58,959 nt of DNA from Gammaproteobacteria bacterium (GTDB lineage: Bacteria; Pseudomonadota; Gammaproteobacteria; Diplorickettsiales; Diplorickettsiaceae), in the NCBI GenBank assembly GCA_005877695.1, contig VBOA01000011.1:256002-314960 (forward strand). The letters are read 5' to 3'. Each line of letters starts with the position of its first letter. Position 1 is the first letter of the stretch. This document shows, piece by piece, positions 1 to 7,909 of this stretch. Both the position numbers and the translations under genes were made by a program. The notes beneath the pieces are model-generated. The model saw only the letters and a list, made by a program, of their open reading frames with translations, was not told the DNA's origin and ran no database searches.

Positions 1-285
1 TGTTATTTACAAAGAAAACAGCAACAGGGTGTCTCATCGGATCTGAATTTGCCCTATCACAATACCGTTTTGTTAAGCTGTGGATTGGTTGCTGGCGCGG
101 CATTGATGGATGTACTACTCGCCATCCCTTTATCGATCACTAATGATCCGCGCTTATTGGCTATTTTACCTCTTAAATGGCAGTCACTTGCTACTTTACT
201 AGGTTTTTTTAGTTTATTAGCCATTGCTGGATGCTTCTATTGGGCGATTCAATCCCAGACTAAAACCGCTACGATTGACTCCTAA
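1..285 (+). CDS. C-terminal end of an OPT-family oligopeptide/metal-chelate transporter (partial)
   Basis: The reading frame is open from the first base of the window, so the gene begins upstream. The visible 94 residues hold two hydrophobic segments. The first, around GLVAGAALMDVLLAIP, resembles the conserved glycine-rich helix (GLIAGEAL-type) near the C-terminus of bacterial OPT transporters, inner-membrane carriers of oligopeptides or iron-siderophore complexes. The last residues are polar and presumably cytoplasmic. The family assignment rests on this short motif only and could be another polytopic transporter. It is followed by a Fur-boxed metal transporter, which would fit a metal-uptake neighbourhood. 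Confidence 0.55.
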   Translation, partial: CYLQRKQQQGVSSDLNLPYHNTVLLSCGLVAGAALMDVLLAIPLSITNDPRLLAILPLKWQSLATLLGFFSLLAIAGCFYWAIQSQTKTATIDS

Positions 286-346
286 TCATACACAGATTAA
301 CGCTTATTCTTAAGTTTAGTCTGGTTAAGATTCAAAGATAGTCATT

Positions 347-365
347 GATAATGATTATCATTCTT
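347..365 (+). promoter_or_regulatory. Fur box upstream of the Nramp-like gene
   Basis: The 19-mer GATAATGATTATCATTCTT matches the classical Fur operator GATAATGATAATCATTATC at 16 of 19 positions and keeps the inverted-repeat core. It lies 73 bases before the Nramp-like start codon, where a repressor would block transcription. It predicts derepression under iron limitation. Confidence 0.8.
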
Positions 366-437
366 ATTTAATTCTTTTATCAGAGTTGTTAAACTCCATA
401 TCAGAATAACTCTAATAAATGGCTGAAAAGCTGAAAT

Positions 438-1688
438 ATGTCTGTTTCAAAAATTTTGAGTCGCCGCACGCTAAAAAAACCGTTATTTTGGTTGAGTATC
501 TTGGGCCCCGGTTTAGTGGTGATGCTAGCTGATACGGATGCCGGTAGTTTAATTACCGCCGCACAAAGTGGTGCCGTTTGGGGCTATAAATTACTGGCTT
601 TACAGTTCATTTTAATGCCTATCCTCTATATCGCTCAGGAATTAACGGTGCGTTTAGGTATAGCCACCGGGATGGGGCATGGCGAATTAATTAAACATTA
701 TTTTGGTAAAACCTGGGCATGGTTATCAGTTTCGACTTTAATTGTTTCTTGTATAGGTGCCATTCTCTCTGAGTTTAGTGGTTTAGCAGGGGTTGGGGCA
801 CTTTTTAATATTCCAGCTTGGGAAACCTTGTCCTTAGTTGTGGCTTTCTTGACTATCGTTGCCTGGACAGGTTCTTATCGCTCGGTTGAGCGGGTTGCTA
901 TTTTATTAGGTTTATTCGAATTGGTTTTTTTATGGGTTGCTTGGGATGCAAGGCCGGTCGGGCATGAAATTCTCTCTGGCTTTACGACAATTCCTTGGCA
1001 GAATAAATCTTATTTATATTTGTTGGCCGGAAATATTGGGGCAGTGATTATGCCTTGGATGATTTTTTACCAGCAATCGGCCGTTTTGGATAAAGGGCTT
1101 AATGCGAGTCATTTGCGGATAGCGTGTTGGGATACCGCGATAGGCGCAATCATTACTCAATTGATTATGGCTGCATTATTGATAGCCACTGCCGCCACCA
1201 TCGGTAAAATAAATCCACAAACTCCTCTCAATACCGTCCAAGAAATTAGTCATGCGCTGACGCCAAGTTTAGGTTTTACCACTGGACGAGTTTTGTTTGC
1301 ATTGGGTATGACCGGCGCTGCATTGATTGCGAGTATCGTCGTTTCGTTAACGGCGGCTTGGGGTTTAGGGGAAGTGATGGGTTTTCGCCGCTCTTTAGAA
1401 CATTCTCCTAAAGAAGCCCCCTGGTTTTATGGAGTTTATACGTTAATTTTAGTATTAGGCGGAATATTAGTGGCATCGGGCCGGGTAAATTTAGTCAATC
1501 TCAGTGTGGGTGTCGAAGTCATGAATGCCTTATTACTACCCATCGTATTGGGTTTTTTATATCTTTTAGCATTACGGACATTGCCCAAATCATTTCGTTT
1601 AAACCCTGCTTATGCGGTAATGGCAGGGATTATTTTATTGGTGACCACAGTGTTTGGTTTATTCGGTGGAATTTCAGGAATTATTTAA
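438..1688 (+). CDS. Nramp-family divalent metal transporter (divergent)
   Basis: A 416-residue inner-membrane protein with about eleven hydrophobic segments and the overall pattern of Nramp/MntH proton-coupled metal transporters. The family's metal-binding helices are recognisable but altered: helix 1 reads LADTDAGS (residues 30-37) where canonical members have DPGN, and helix 6 reads IMPWMIFYQQ where they have MPH. The first Asp and the Met are kept, while the Asn of helix 1 and the His of helix 6 are not. Transport of Mn or Fe is therefore an inference from family and from the Fur box 73 bp upstream; a magnesium-type or other specificity is possible. It is monocistronic, and a tRNA gene follows. 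Confidence 0.8.
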   Translation: MSVSKILSRRTLKKPLFWLSILGPGLVVMLADTDAGSLITAAQSGAVWGYKLLALQFILMPILYIAQELTVRLGIATGMGHGELIKHYFGKTWAWLSVSTLIVSCIGAILSEFSGLAGVGALFNIPAWETLSLVVAFLTIVAWTGSYRSVERVAILLGLFELVFLWVAWDARPVGHEILSGFTTIPWQNKSYLYLLAGNIGAVIMPWMIFYQQSAVLDKGLNASHLRIACWDTAIGAIITQLIMAALLIATAATIGKINPQTPLNTVQEISHALTPSLGFTTGRVLFALGMTGAALIASIVVSLTAAWGLGEVMGFRRSLEHSPKEAPWFYGVYTLILVLGGILVASGRVNLVNLSVGVEVMNALLLPIVLGFLYLLALRTLPKSFRLNPAYAVMAGIILLVTTVFGLFGGISGII

Positions 1689-1770
1689 ACCAATCGAGTA
1701 ACAAGCTTATTTGAAGATAATAAAATCAACGAGCAATGGTTAGAGTCATCGAAAAAAATGTGTATTAGGA

Positions 1771-1799
1771 TTGCTATTCATTAACAAATTGTCTACAAT
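1771..1799 (+). promoter_or_regulatory. Promoter of tRNA-Lys
   Basis: TTGCTA (-35) and TACAAT (-10) are separated by 17 bp. The -10 ends 18 bp before the tRNA and is followed by a GC-rich discriminator (CTCGGC), typical of stable-RNA promoters. Confidence 0.6.
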
Positions 1800-1817
1800 C
1801 TCGGCTTCCATTTTCAT

Positions 1818-1893
1818 GGGCCGTTAGCTCAGTTGGTAGAGCAGTAGACTTTTAATCTATTGGTCGATGGTTCGATTCCATCACGGCCCACCA
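1818..1893 (+). tRNA. tRNA-Lys (anticodon TTT)
   Basis: The 76-nt sequence folds as a complete cloverleaf. The acceptor stem pairs GGGCCGT with ACGGCCC, the D arm is GCTCAGTTGGTAGAGC, the anticodon loop CTTTTAA puts TTT at 1851-1853, the T arm is GATGG/TTCGATT/CCATC, and CCA is encoded. The anticodon reads AAA and AAG lysine codons, which are very common in this AT-rich genome. No clear intrinsic terminator follows. Confidence 0.97.
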
Positions 1894-2089
1894 GTCAAAT
1901 CAAAGACTTAGCTATAACTTATTTAACAGTGAATAGCTGAATGTACCTATTTTGTACCAGTAATTCTTTCAGCGGCTTTTCTTAATTGATCACTATTTAA
2001 ATGGGTATTACTGTAATAGCATTTTAAAAGAATGGCCAACCCCCTAGTTGTTGTAACAGTCGACTGTTTTAAATTCTAGATATTATTAC

Positions 2090-2579
2090 CTAATTAACAA
2101 AGAGGGGATCGACTTCAATGATAATTTCTTCGGTGTTTTTTATTATAAGCTCCTGATCAGGTTTGAAAAAAATCATAGGCTGGGTTTGTGAGATAAATTG
2201 AAAGCAGGGGTGGAGAAGTTGAGCAATTTCATAGTATTCCTATCTGGCTGTTAAGCTTCCAGGCGTTTCCCCAAGATTATTTTTTAAAAGAAGATTGGCA
2301 TTTCTTGATAACAATTCTTTTACTAATAACGAACTTTCCTCGTTAACGGCTTCATGTAATGGAGTATTATCCCATTTATCTTGGGTATTTACTTCAGCCC
2401 CAAATTCCCCATAAGCAGAATAGCGATATCGGTAAAACCATGCCGAATGACAGACTGAAGCAATGTTCCGCATGGAACTCTTTGGCTGGGATTAGCGTTA
2501 TTTTCTAAAAAAAGCGAGTTGCATCTATATCTCCTAATAAAGCAGCCGCTTTTAATGTTTTTGGTGTTTTTAAAATCAT
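2090..2579 (-). pseudogene. Ankyrin-repeat protein, broken by two frameshifts and one in-frame stop
   Basis: Reading leftwards from the ATG at 2579, three frames join into one ankyrin-like protein of about 160 residues. It starts MILKTPKTLKAAALLGDIDA, shifts frame in a T-rich run to continue LENNANPSQRVPCGTLLQSV, and shifts again near 2420 into VNTQDKWDNTPLHEAVNEE and LLSRNANLLLKNNLGETP. A TAG at 2240-2242 then interrupts the frame, which stays open in phase for 49 more codons (EYYEIAQLLHPCFQF and so on) to the stop at 2090. The motifs NTPLHEAV and LLSRNAN are typical ankyrin repeat elements, used for protein-protein binding and often found in host-directed effectors. The multiple lesions point to real decay rather than one sequencing error. 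Confidence 0.75.
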
Positions 2580-2707
2580 ATTAAGCCGTTGGTTGTTTTA
2601 AAATAAGTAGATAAATTCTAAGTTAAAGCAATAAAAAATTAAACTGTTATTAAATAATGTTCTTAAAAAATTCAATAATAAAAAATTTTGAATTTTTAAA
2701 TTAATGT

Positions 2708-3460
2708 TTAAAATTGCTGGTTCCAATGGGAATATTCTTTTAAAGAGTTCACTAGGGCATCTCGCGCGGTTGGCGATAAAGCTTTGGTTTTAGAAGCGAT
2801 ATTAGAAAAAAACAGATTATGGTTTATCAGATTCTTTTGCGTCATGTTATTTTTTATTACTGTTATCAGCGAATCAATATCTTCCTCTCTGAGCGCCAAA
2901 TGAATATTTTGTAATAAGTACTTAAATATATTATCTAAAGATTTCTTAAAAGAAATAGAACTCCCGGGAATAAGATAGAGAAAAGGCGATTTTAAAAACC
3001 ATTCTATATCTGGTTTTTTTATTTTATTTGAAAATAATATGCCATGTAATTGATAGAGATTATTACCATATATTTCATAAAAAAATCCTATTTTTTCTTT
3101 TAGAGCAGCATCGAACTCAAAAAATAATTTAAACTTTGGAAGTTGTTGATCAAGAACTTGTTTTTCAGTATCAGAACATTTTATTTTAGAAATTATTTCT
3201 AGAAGTTCACTATAGAGTAAAGGATCATCTATTTTCTTTAAAATGGCTTTAAAAAATTCTGAATCATTTTCAAGCTTAAATTCTTGATAAACTAAATTAT
3301 TTTTAATTTTATCAAGCGTTTCTAATAAAGATTCGGAGAAAAAAGTTTGATTAAATATTTCTTTTAATTCTGTATAAGCTGGAAGAAGCTTAAGCTTTTT
3401 TGGCTGCTCCATACCTTTTATTATATGATATAAATGTAAAAATTTATCTTCTAGATTCAT
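2708..3460 (-). CDS. Unknown 250-residue protein, paralogue of the gene at 4568-5431 (effector candidate)
   Basis: I do not recognise a known family. The protein is hydrophilic and predicted mostly helical, with no signal peptide or membrane segment. It aligns along its length with the 287-residue protein encoded at 4568-5431: shared stretches include QEFKLENDSEF versus RQFKLDGDPCY, PDIEWFLKSPF versus NDIQWFFDSDL, and the C-terminal block LSPTARDALVNSLKEY versus LSPTAKKALYNNLKNY. Its promoter carries a PmrA-like direct repeat (3495-3514). The combination of no recognisable enzymatic motif, lineage-restricted look and this promoter makes a type IV secreted effector a reasonable inference, not a demonstrated role. 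Confidence 0.75.
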   Translation of the reverse strand: MNLEDKFLHLYHIIKGMEQPKKLKLLPAYTELKEIFNQTFFSESLLETLDKIKNNLVYQEFKLENDSEFFKAILKKIDDPLLYSELLEIISKIKCSDTEKQVLDQQLPKFKLFFEFDAALKEKIGFFYEIYGNNLYQLHGILFSNKIKKPDIEWFLKSPFLYLIPGSSISFKKSLDNIFKYLLQNIHLALREEDIDSLITVIKNNMTQKNLINHNLFFSNIASKTKALSPTARDALVNSLKEYSHWNQQF

Positions 3461-3480
3461 AATGGCAATTCTTTAGTACT

Positions 3481-3514
3481 ATACTAACAGATTATTGTTT
3501 AAACTTTAATTAAA
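3481..3514 (-). promoter_or_regulatory. PmrA-like box and -10 for the gene at 2708-3460
   Basis: Read on the minus strand, TTTAATTAA, two bases (AG) and TTTAAACAA form direct repeats with an 11-bp period (3514 to 3495). Eight bases later comes TAGTAT as -10 (3486-3481), followed by the gene start 21 bases on. This is the only site of the set with an 8-bp rather than 7-bp gap. Confidence 0.6.
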
Positions 3515-3721
3515 AAATGATGTTATTCACAAGGCATCAAGCTTTTGTGATAAACGCTGATGTTTTCATTTTAAAAAAATGAATTCGCTAAAATTTCTCA
3601 TTAATAGATATTTATTTAATTTATATTTTAAATGCTCTTGCTAACGTAAAATTTATTTCTTATTATAAAATTGATAACGTCAAAAACTTTTAACATTAAA
3701 AAAAATAAAAAGGAATAATGG

Positions 3722-3893
3722 ATGATAACAAGACGGCCTTTTCAATCCGATGATGATCCCTTTTTACTGGCTGATGATTTTGATGATCAAATAACTCACC
3801 AGTTTTAGAAAGTGATGCGACAAATCAGATGCATTTTCAAATTGGGATGATGGGGAATCAATTACTCAGGATAAGCAAAAAGAAATTTTCTAG
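3722..3893 (+). pseudogene. Remnant of a small acidic protein (two probable frameshifts)
   Basis: After an AGGAATA ribosome-site-like sequence an ATG opens 28 codons rich in Asp (QSDDDPFLLADDFDDQIT) and stops at 3806. The neighbouring frames continue in the same style: PVLESDATNQ, then SDAFSNWDDGESITQDKQKE with a stop at 3891. Joined, they give an acidic protein of about 57 residues. The composition agreement is the only support; it may instead be chance. Confidence 0.3.
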
Positions 3894-3931
3894 CATTATT
3901 GCCAAACTATAATTAAAAAAGGAGAGACAAG

Positions 3932-4141
3932 ATGACTGTACTCAAAGCCATTATATTTTACCCAATGCTATTTGTAAGAAAACCGTTTATGTTCATAAGC
4001 AAATTCATTGGGATTATACTGATGTTTGTGTCTATTGTGGCAAGCATATTAGGTAATATGCCATGGACTCTAAAATTCTTTAGCTTGGATTGGTGTTTAT
4101 TTTATTTTTATTACGGCATTTTTATGATGTCATTTTATTGA
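3932..4141 (+). CDS. Small membrane protein, 69 residues
   Basis: A good Shine-Dalgarno sequence (AAGGAGAG) lies 6-7 bases before the ATG. The product begins MTVLKAIIFYPMLFVRK and has two hydrophobic stretches (about residues 18-40 and 46-66) with Lys and Arg near the first, so it is probably an inner-membrane protein with two spans. It belongs to no family I recognise. It stands between two decaying genes on the same strand and might be the only intact member of a former small operon. Confidence 0.5.
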   Translation: MTVLKAIIFYPMLFVRKPFMFISKFIGIILMFVSIVASILGNMPWTLKFFSLDWCLFYFYYGIFMMSFY

Positions 4142-4271
4142 ATCTAAATCCTACCAATATAGAGTTAACACTTCAGCAATAAAATATCGTTAAGCAATTT
4201 TGGTTAATGAATATATTTTTTAAAACAATGGTTTAATTTATTTTAAATAACAATAAAAAAGGATCTTAATC

Positions 4272-4505
4272 ATGAAGAAAAAATTAATCAGTTTGTTGAC
4301 TTGTGCTTTATTACTTTCTGCCTGCGTAGGAAGAACGCCAAATCCAGTGCCTTTGCATCAACCGGGTGATGAAAGTCTTACATGTAATGCGTTGAAGCTT
4401 GAGTTAATGCATAATCAAACCAAGATTACCAATCTTATTCCTCAGCAAAACAAAATGGGTAAGAATATCGCTCTTGGTGTTGCAGGTGCGTTTATTCTAG
4501 TTTGA
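4272..4505 (+). CDS. Small lipoprotein, possibly truncated
   Basis: The 77-residue product has a classic lipoprotein signal: MKKKLISLLTCALLLSAC, with the lipobox cysteine at residue 18. A short polar segment follows (QPGDESLTCNALKLEL), and then a glycine- and alanine-rich hydrophobic stretch that ends abruptly (GKNIALGVAGAFILV). Gammaproteobacterial lipoproteins with a similar CNxLKxEL and membrane-like stretch usually continue with a charged C-terminal region, so this copy may have lost its tail. The ribosome site AAGGATC is 8 bases upstream. Export and lipidation are predicted from the signal; function is unknown. Confidence 0.6.
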   Translation: MKKKLISLLTCALLLSACVGRTPNPVPLHQPGDESLTCNALKLELMHNQTKITNLIPQQNKMGKNIALGVAGAFILV

Positions 4506-4567
4506 AGCGTCAGAATTATTACAAGATCCACATATGTAGGTATAATTTTTATCGCGAGGTTCAAGAA

Positions 4568-5431
4568 TTAACGTTTTAAACTAGCTATAGAAGAAGGATC
4601 TTCATAATTCTTCAGATTATTATAAAGTGCTTTTTTAGCAGTTGGTGAGAGTTTTTTTAACGTAGAAAATTTTTTGAAAATACAATGTTGGTTGGTTATT
4701 GGTAAGGGTGTTGGTTTAGAAATAATAGGTGAATTTCTTATTTTTTCTGAGAGTTGCTTTTTTGTAGCGCTTAAGATATCATAATATTCTTTATAATTTA
4801 TATGTTTTTCGTTCTGCGTAGTTTTTAATAATTGGTCATGTTTAGTGAAATCTTTTCTGGTTTTGATTTCAGTATTTTCTAAAAATGTTTTATATAAATC
4901 AATCAATTCTTTATCACAACAATCAGAAGTACTCGATATGAATTCAAAAAGATCCGAATCAAAAAACCATTGTATATCGTTAAAAGAAATTAATTCTGAA
5001 GAGATTATTTTTTTTAATTTTTCAAAATCTTCCAAATAAACTTCAAAAAACTCATCTTTACGACCTCGATTTAAGTCCTGTTTTAGAATAGATAATGAAA
5101 TAAGATTATTAAGATGTTGTTTTATAACCCACTCTTCTTGTTGCGAATATTTTATTTCTATAGATTTCAAAAGTCGTTCAATTATTTCAATATCATTTAC
5201 TTTACGAACAAGTTCCTTCATATAACAGGGATCACCGTCAAGTTTGAATTGTCGATAGAAGGGATTAGTCTTTAGTTTAGTAATATTTTCTAACAAAAAT
5301 TCTTGTGACAAGGAAGCATTAAATAGTTTTTTAAGCGTTTCAAATCCATTGAGTAATTCTTTGCGATTTGAGAAATCAGCGTATGAAAGCAATTTTACCA
5401 CTTGATCAAGTTTAAGTATTACTTTTTTCAT
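4568..5431 (-). CDS. Unknown 287-residue protein, paralogue of the gene at 2708-3460 (effector candidate)
   Basis: No known domain is evident. The sequence is helical and charged and aligns with the 250-residue neighbour over most of its length, ending with the shared block LSPTAKKALYNNLKNY. Between about residues 185 and 245 it carries a lysine-rich insert that the paralogue lacks. No signal peptide or membrane segment is visible. The promoter has a PmrA-like direct repeat at 5476-5495 followed by TATTAT. Two paralogues 1.1 kb apart with the same kind of promoter imply local duplication and co-regulation. Secretion by a type IV system is inferred only. Confidence 0.75.
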   Translation of the reverse strand: MKKVILKLDQVVKLLSYADFSNRKELLNGFETLKKLFNASLSQEFLLENITKLKTNPFYRQFKLDGDPCYMKELVRKVNDIEIIERLLKSIEIKYSQQEEWVIKQHLNNLISLSILKQDLNRGRKDEFFEVYLEDFEKLKKIISSELISFNDIQWFFDSDLFEFISSTSDCCDKELIDLYKTFLENTEIKTRKDFTKHDQLLKTTQNEKHINYKEYYDILSATKKQLSEKIRNSPIISKPTPLPITNQHCIFKKFSTLKKLSPTAKKALYNNLKNYEDPSSIASLKR

Positions 5432-5462
5432 ATAAAATTTACGTGTCTTATAAATATTTTTA

Positions 5463-5495
5463 ATAATAACTATTAAGTATTAAAGTTTTATTAAA
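5463..5495 (-). promoter_or_regulatory. PmrA-like box and -10 for the gene at 4568-5431
   Basis: On the minus strand TTTAATAAA, AC, TTTAATACT form an 11-bp-period direct repeat (5495 to 5476). After exactly 7 bases comes TATTAT (5468-5463). The start codon lies 32 bases further on. Confidence 0.65.
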
Positions 5496-5728
5496 TTGAA
5501 AACCTACTTTATAAAGTCTGTTGCTTTAGTTTTTTGGGTTACGATAATGACCTGCTGATGGCAAGCTTTTTTTATAATTCCTTTTTAGATTCTTAAATTG
5601 ATGGGTTATATCAGCCTTTTTCCTAGCAGCTTATGAAATTCCTTCTGCAAGCAGAAATAGATTGAAAGAAGGGAGACTTAAAGCTTAAATCTCACCTAAT
5701 AAATGGGACTGTGCAGGTTTAAACTATA

Positions 5729-6167
5729 TTATATTTTGCTCAAAGAACCTAATGGACCTGTTCTGCTTAAATCTAAAGGTTCCTCTAACCAAGGTTCCAT
5801 TTTAGATTGCTTTAGCTCCTCGGGTATATTAAAAAATTTTTGAGTTCTGTGTAATTTATTAGAAAAGCTGCTTTCGAAGCCTTTTTTTAATAATAATGAT
5901 TGTATATGTTTAAATTCCATTTCTTCAATAAGCTTGAAGAATTCAAAGCCATATTTGTCTATGCAAATAACGTCGCTGCTAATTAAATCAAATGCCTTAT
6001 CATAAATTAAGGCTTCAAACAGATTTAAATTTTGTTTTATGGTAAACTCACCTAAAGGAGGTTGTTTTTCCAAAGTATCAAAAAAATTCCTTATTTCCTT
6101 GGTGTGGCCTAATCCTAAATAAGTAATGATTTTTTTTTAATTTTTTAATGTTATTTTGGCTAAACAT
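5729..6167 (-). pseudogene. Unknown protein, frameshifted in a 9-base homopolymer
   Basis: The main frame runs to the stop at 5729 and is open upstream to about 6139 without an ATG; the first usable codon is a TTG at 6073. One frame over, an ATG at 6167 begins MFSQNNIKKLKKK and runs into a stretch of nine A (plus-strand T run 6130-6138). With ten A the frames join into one protein of about 145 residues continuing ITYLGLGHTKEIRNFF. A PmrA-like promoter lies just upstream of 6167, supporting that ATG as the original start. The protein resembles no family I know. The run could be a slippage site that still yields some full-length product, or a simple lesion. Confidence 0.6.
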
Positions 6168-6196
6168 ATTTAAATTCAATTAAAAAGCTTAAACTT

Positions 6197-6229
6197 ATCA
6201 TATCGATTTTTTCTTAAAGTTTTATTAAT
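6197..6229 (-). promoter_or_regulatory. PmrA-like box and -10 for the gene at 5729-6167
   Basis: On the minus strand ATTAATAAA, AC, TTTAAGAAA form an 11-bp-period direct repeat (6229 to 6210). Seven bases later is TATGAT (6202-6197), followed by the ATG at 6167. The first half and spacer are nearly identical to the box in front of the 287-residue protein gene. Confidence 0.65.
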
Positions 6230-6262
6230 GTCAGATGACTCTTAAGGTAAAAAAATTATTAC
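6230..6262 (+). promoter_or_regulatory. Possible half-degenerate PmrA-like box, divergent from the previous one
   Basis: The second half CTTAAGGTA (6241-6249) has the TTAA core, and 7 bases later is TATTAC (6257-6262). The first half, GTCAGATGA (6230-6238), has lost the core. It abuts the oppositely oriented box at 6210-6229 and would drive the frameshifted gene starting at 6276. Confidence 0.35.
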
Positions 6263-6275
6263 AAAGTAGGATAAA

Positions 6276-6619
6276 ATGTTTAGCACACTAAAATATTTGC
6301 AAATCTTTTTGCAAGGATAAAAAATGAAATTATCACGCCTGTTGATTCTATAGAAAAAATTTATGATAAAACAGCTTTATTTACCTATCTTGAAAATACC
6401 TATTTAAACAATATTAAAAAATTAGAAATTCAGGCTTTAGAAAAACAATGCCAAGAATTAACAGGGAAGCCAATAGTTATTTCCCTTGTTCCGCTCGAAA
6501 AAGTGAATGAACAAGGAATTTCTAAAAAAAAACTATTTGATTATCTCGATGATGTTTATAATCAAAATATTTTAGAATTAGCAGCGCAAAGTAAATCTTC
6601 AAAAAATAATAAAAACTAA
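6276..6619 (+). pseudogene. Unknown protein with an N-terminal frameshift
   Basis: An ATG at 6276 with a TAGGA ribosome site begins MFSTLKYLQIFLQG and stops. The neighbouring frame is open from 6284 to the TAA at 6617-6619 for 111 codons but has no ATG; it encodes a coherent polar, helical protein (FANLFARIKNEIITPVDS, then TALFTYLENTYLNNIKKLE and KKKLFDYLDDVYNQNILEL). A single indel near 6285-6310 would join them. No family is recognised. It sits head-to-head with another frameshifted gene whose product also begins MFS. Confidence 0.5.
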
Positions 6620-6822
6620 CATATTTCCAAAAATTCTAAATTTCTTTCAGTCAAAGAAATGTATTGAAGCAGAGAAATCTAATCAACCCCAATTTCAAGT
6701 ATTGACTAAATAAATGTTGCGCTAGTAAACATTTGGCGAAGTGGCCAGTCCTTTTTATCTCCAACATCACTACTGGTAAGAAGTTCAATTCTAGTGAGGA
6801 GAGGATGATGTTTTGAAGATGT

Positions 6823-6871
6823 AAAAAAACTATAGAAGCTTTTCAAAAATTCGGGGTCTGAAAAGCTTCTA
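6823..6871 (-). terminator. Intrinsic terminator of the secreted-protein gene
   Basis: TAGAAGCTTTTC (6833-6844) and GAAAAGCTTCTA (6860-6871) form a perfect 12-bp stem around a 15-base loop. On the minus strand it is followed by seven T (plus-strand A run 6823-6829), 28 bases past the stop codon at 6899. Confidence 0.75.
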
Positions 6872-6898
6872 ATAGTTTAAATGCAACAACGCGTTAAT

Positions 6899-7687
6899 TT
6901 AAATTCTTCTTTCGAAGGGAGGCTTATTGCCATTCAAATTACTAATAGAATTAATGCATTGATTGAGCGTGCAAGCCGTATGCGCGATATATTGATTATT
7001 ACAGTTTCCATAGCTTGTTCCTCTCTGTTTAGCTGTTATAGACCCTTCGCCAATCGGATTATAGAAAATTGAACTTTCTGATCCGATAACATAACAGGAA
7101 GCCAGCTCATCGTTCCCTTGCGAAAATTCTTCCACAAAAGAAGAGGTTGAGTATATATTTCCCCACTGCTTAGAAATTTTAATTCGGCCCACTACGGTTT
7201 TTGTTCCAAACATTAAATCGGTAATAACACCGGTCACAACATCTTTTGATTTGCTAATATCCAGTTGGTACAGATGGCCGGTTTTCCAAGAAATTTTTAT
7301 ATCACACTGAATGCCTTTGCCTTCATGCGAAAAGGGTCGACAGTAGTAATGTTCATTATTTTGGGGAGGAATCCAATCATTTGCCCCCCATATTGAGAAA
7401 TTATAAGCTTTTTCGCCTTTTCCTCTATTTTGCAGTCCAATGTAACCTGTTTCGCCAGGATAAAAATAAAACTGGTTTGCCCAGTAATAGTGGGAGTTAA
7501 GACCTCCATCGTCATTAATTTGACTGATAAAAGTAACATTGGAGAATAATTTATGGTCTGGCCATAGATGATCATAGGAAACAATTCCGCCGACCATCAC
7601 CGCATAAGCCTGATAGCAAGAAAATAATAAAAGTATGGGTATAAATTTTCTTACTAAAAAATTTTTTATAAATTTACTAAACTTCAT
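6899..7687 (-). CDS. Secreted protein of 262 residues, possibly DUF3472-like
   Basis: The N-terminus is a clear Sec signal peptide: basic start, hydrophobic core FIPILLLFSCY and probable cleavage after AYA at residue 29. The mature part is rich in aromatic residues and looks like a beta-sandwich. The stretch YYWANQFYFYPGETGYIGLQ recalls DUF3472-type extracellular domains; this likeness is from memory of the motif. The C-terminal third has six cysteines (for example YGNCNNQ and HTACTLNQC), which suggests disulfides and a location outside the cytoplasm. A good -10 (TATAAT) and a terminator flank it, so it is a single-gene unit. Confidence 0.65.
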   Translation of the reverse strand: MKFSKFIKNFLVRKFIPILLLFSCYQAYAVMVGGIVSYDHLWPDHKLFSNVTFISQINDDGGLNSHYYWANQFYFYPGETGYIGLQNRGKGEKAYNFSIWGANDWIPPQNNEHYYCRPFSHEGKGIQCDIKISWKTGHLYQLDISKSKDVVTGVITDLMFGTKTVVGRIKISKQWGNIYSTSSFVEEFSQGNDELASCYVIGSESSIFYNPIGEGSITAKQRGTSYGNCNNQYIAHTACTLNQCINSISNLNGNKPPFERRI

Positions 7688-7909
7688 GTTTAACCTCTAT
7701 TTAAAAAACTTTAATATAATTAATTATATTAAAATATTAAGCATAAATAACTTACATAATAGGCCACTTTATAGGTTAATCATGTCAATTTTTATCTGGC
7801 ATAAGTTATCTTATGTCAATATAAAAAATTAATTTTTATGTTATTATTCTTCGTAATAAAATCTATTATTTTTGTTAGAATAGAGGCGTCTCTTCTAAAA
7901 TGGAAATTT

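Noticed and set aside
5640..5662. Small inverted repeat TTCTGC-AA-GCAGAA as a regulatory hairpin
   Set aside because: Six-base arms with a two-base loop are easily found by chance and no gene end or start is near.
6881..7072. A 63-codon plus-strand frame
   Set aside because: Antisense to the C-terminus of the secreted protein and starts right after that gene's terminator; no supporting motif.
7297..7584. A 95-codon minus-strand frame inside the secreted-protein gene
   Set aside because: Out of frame with a gene that has a signal peptide, promoter and terminator; no ribosome site.
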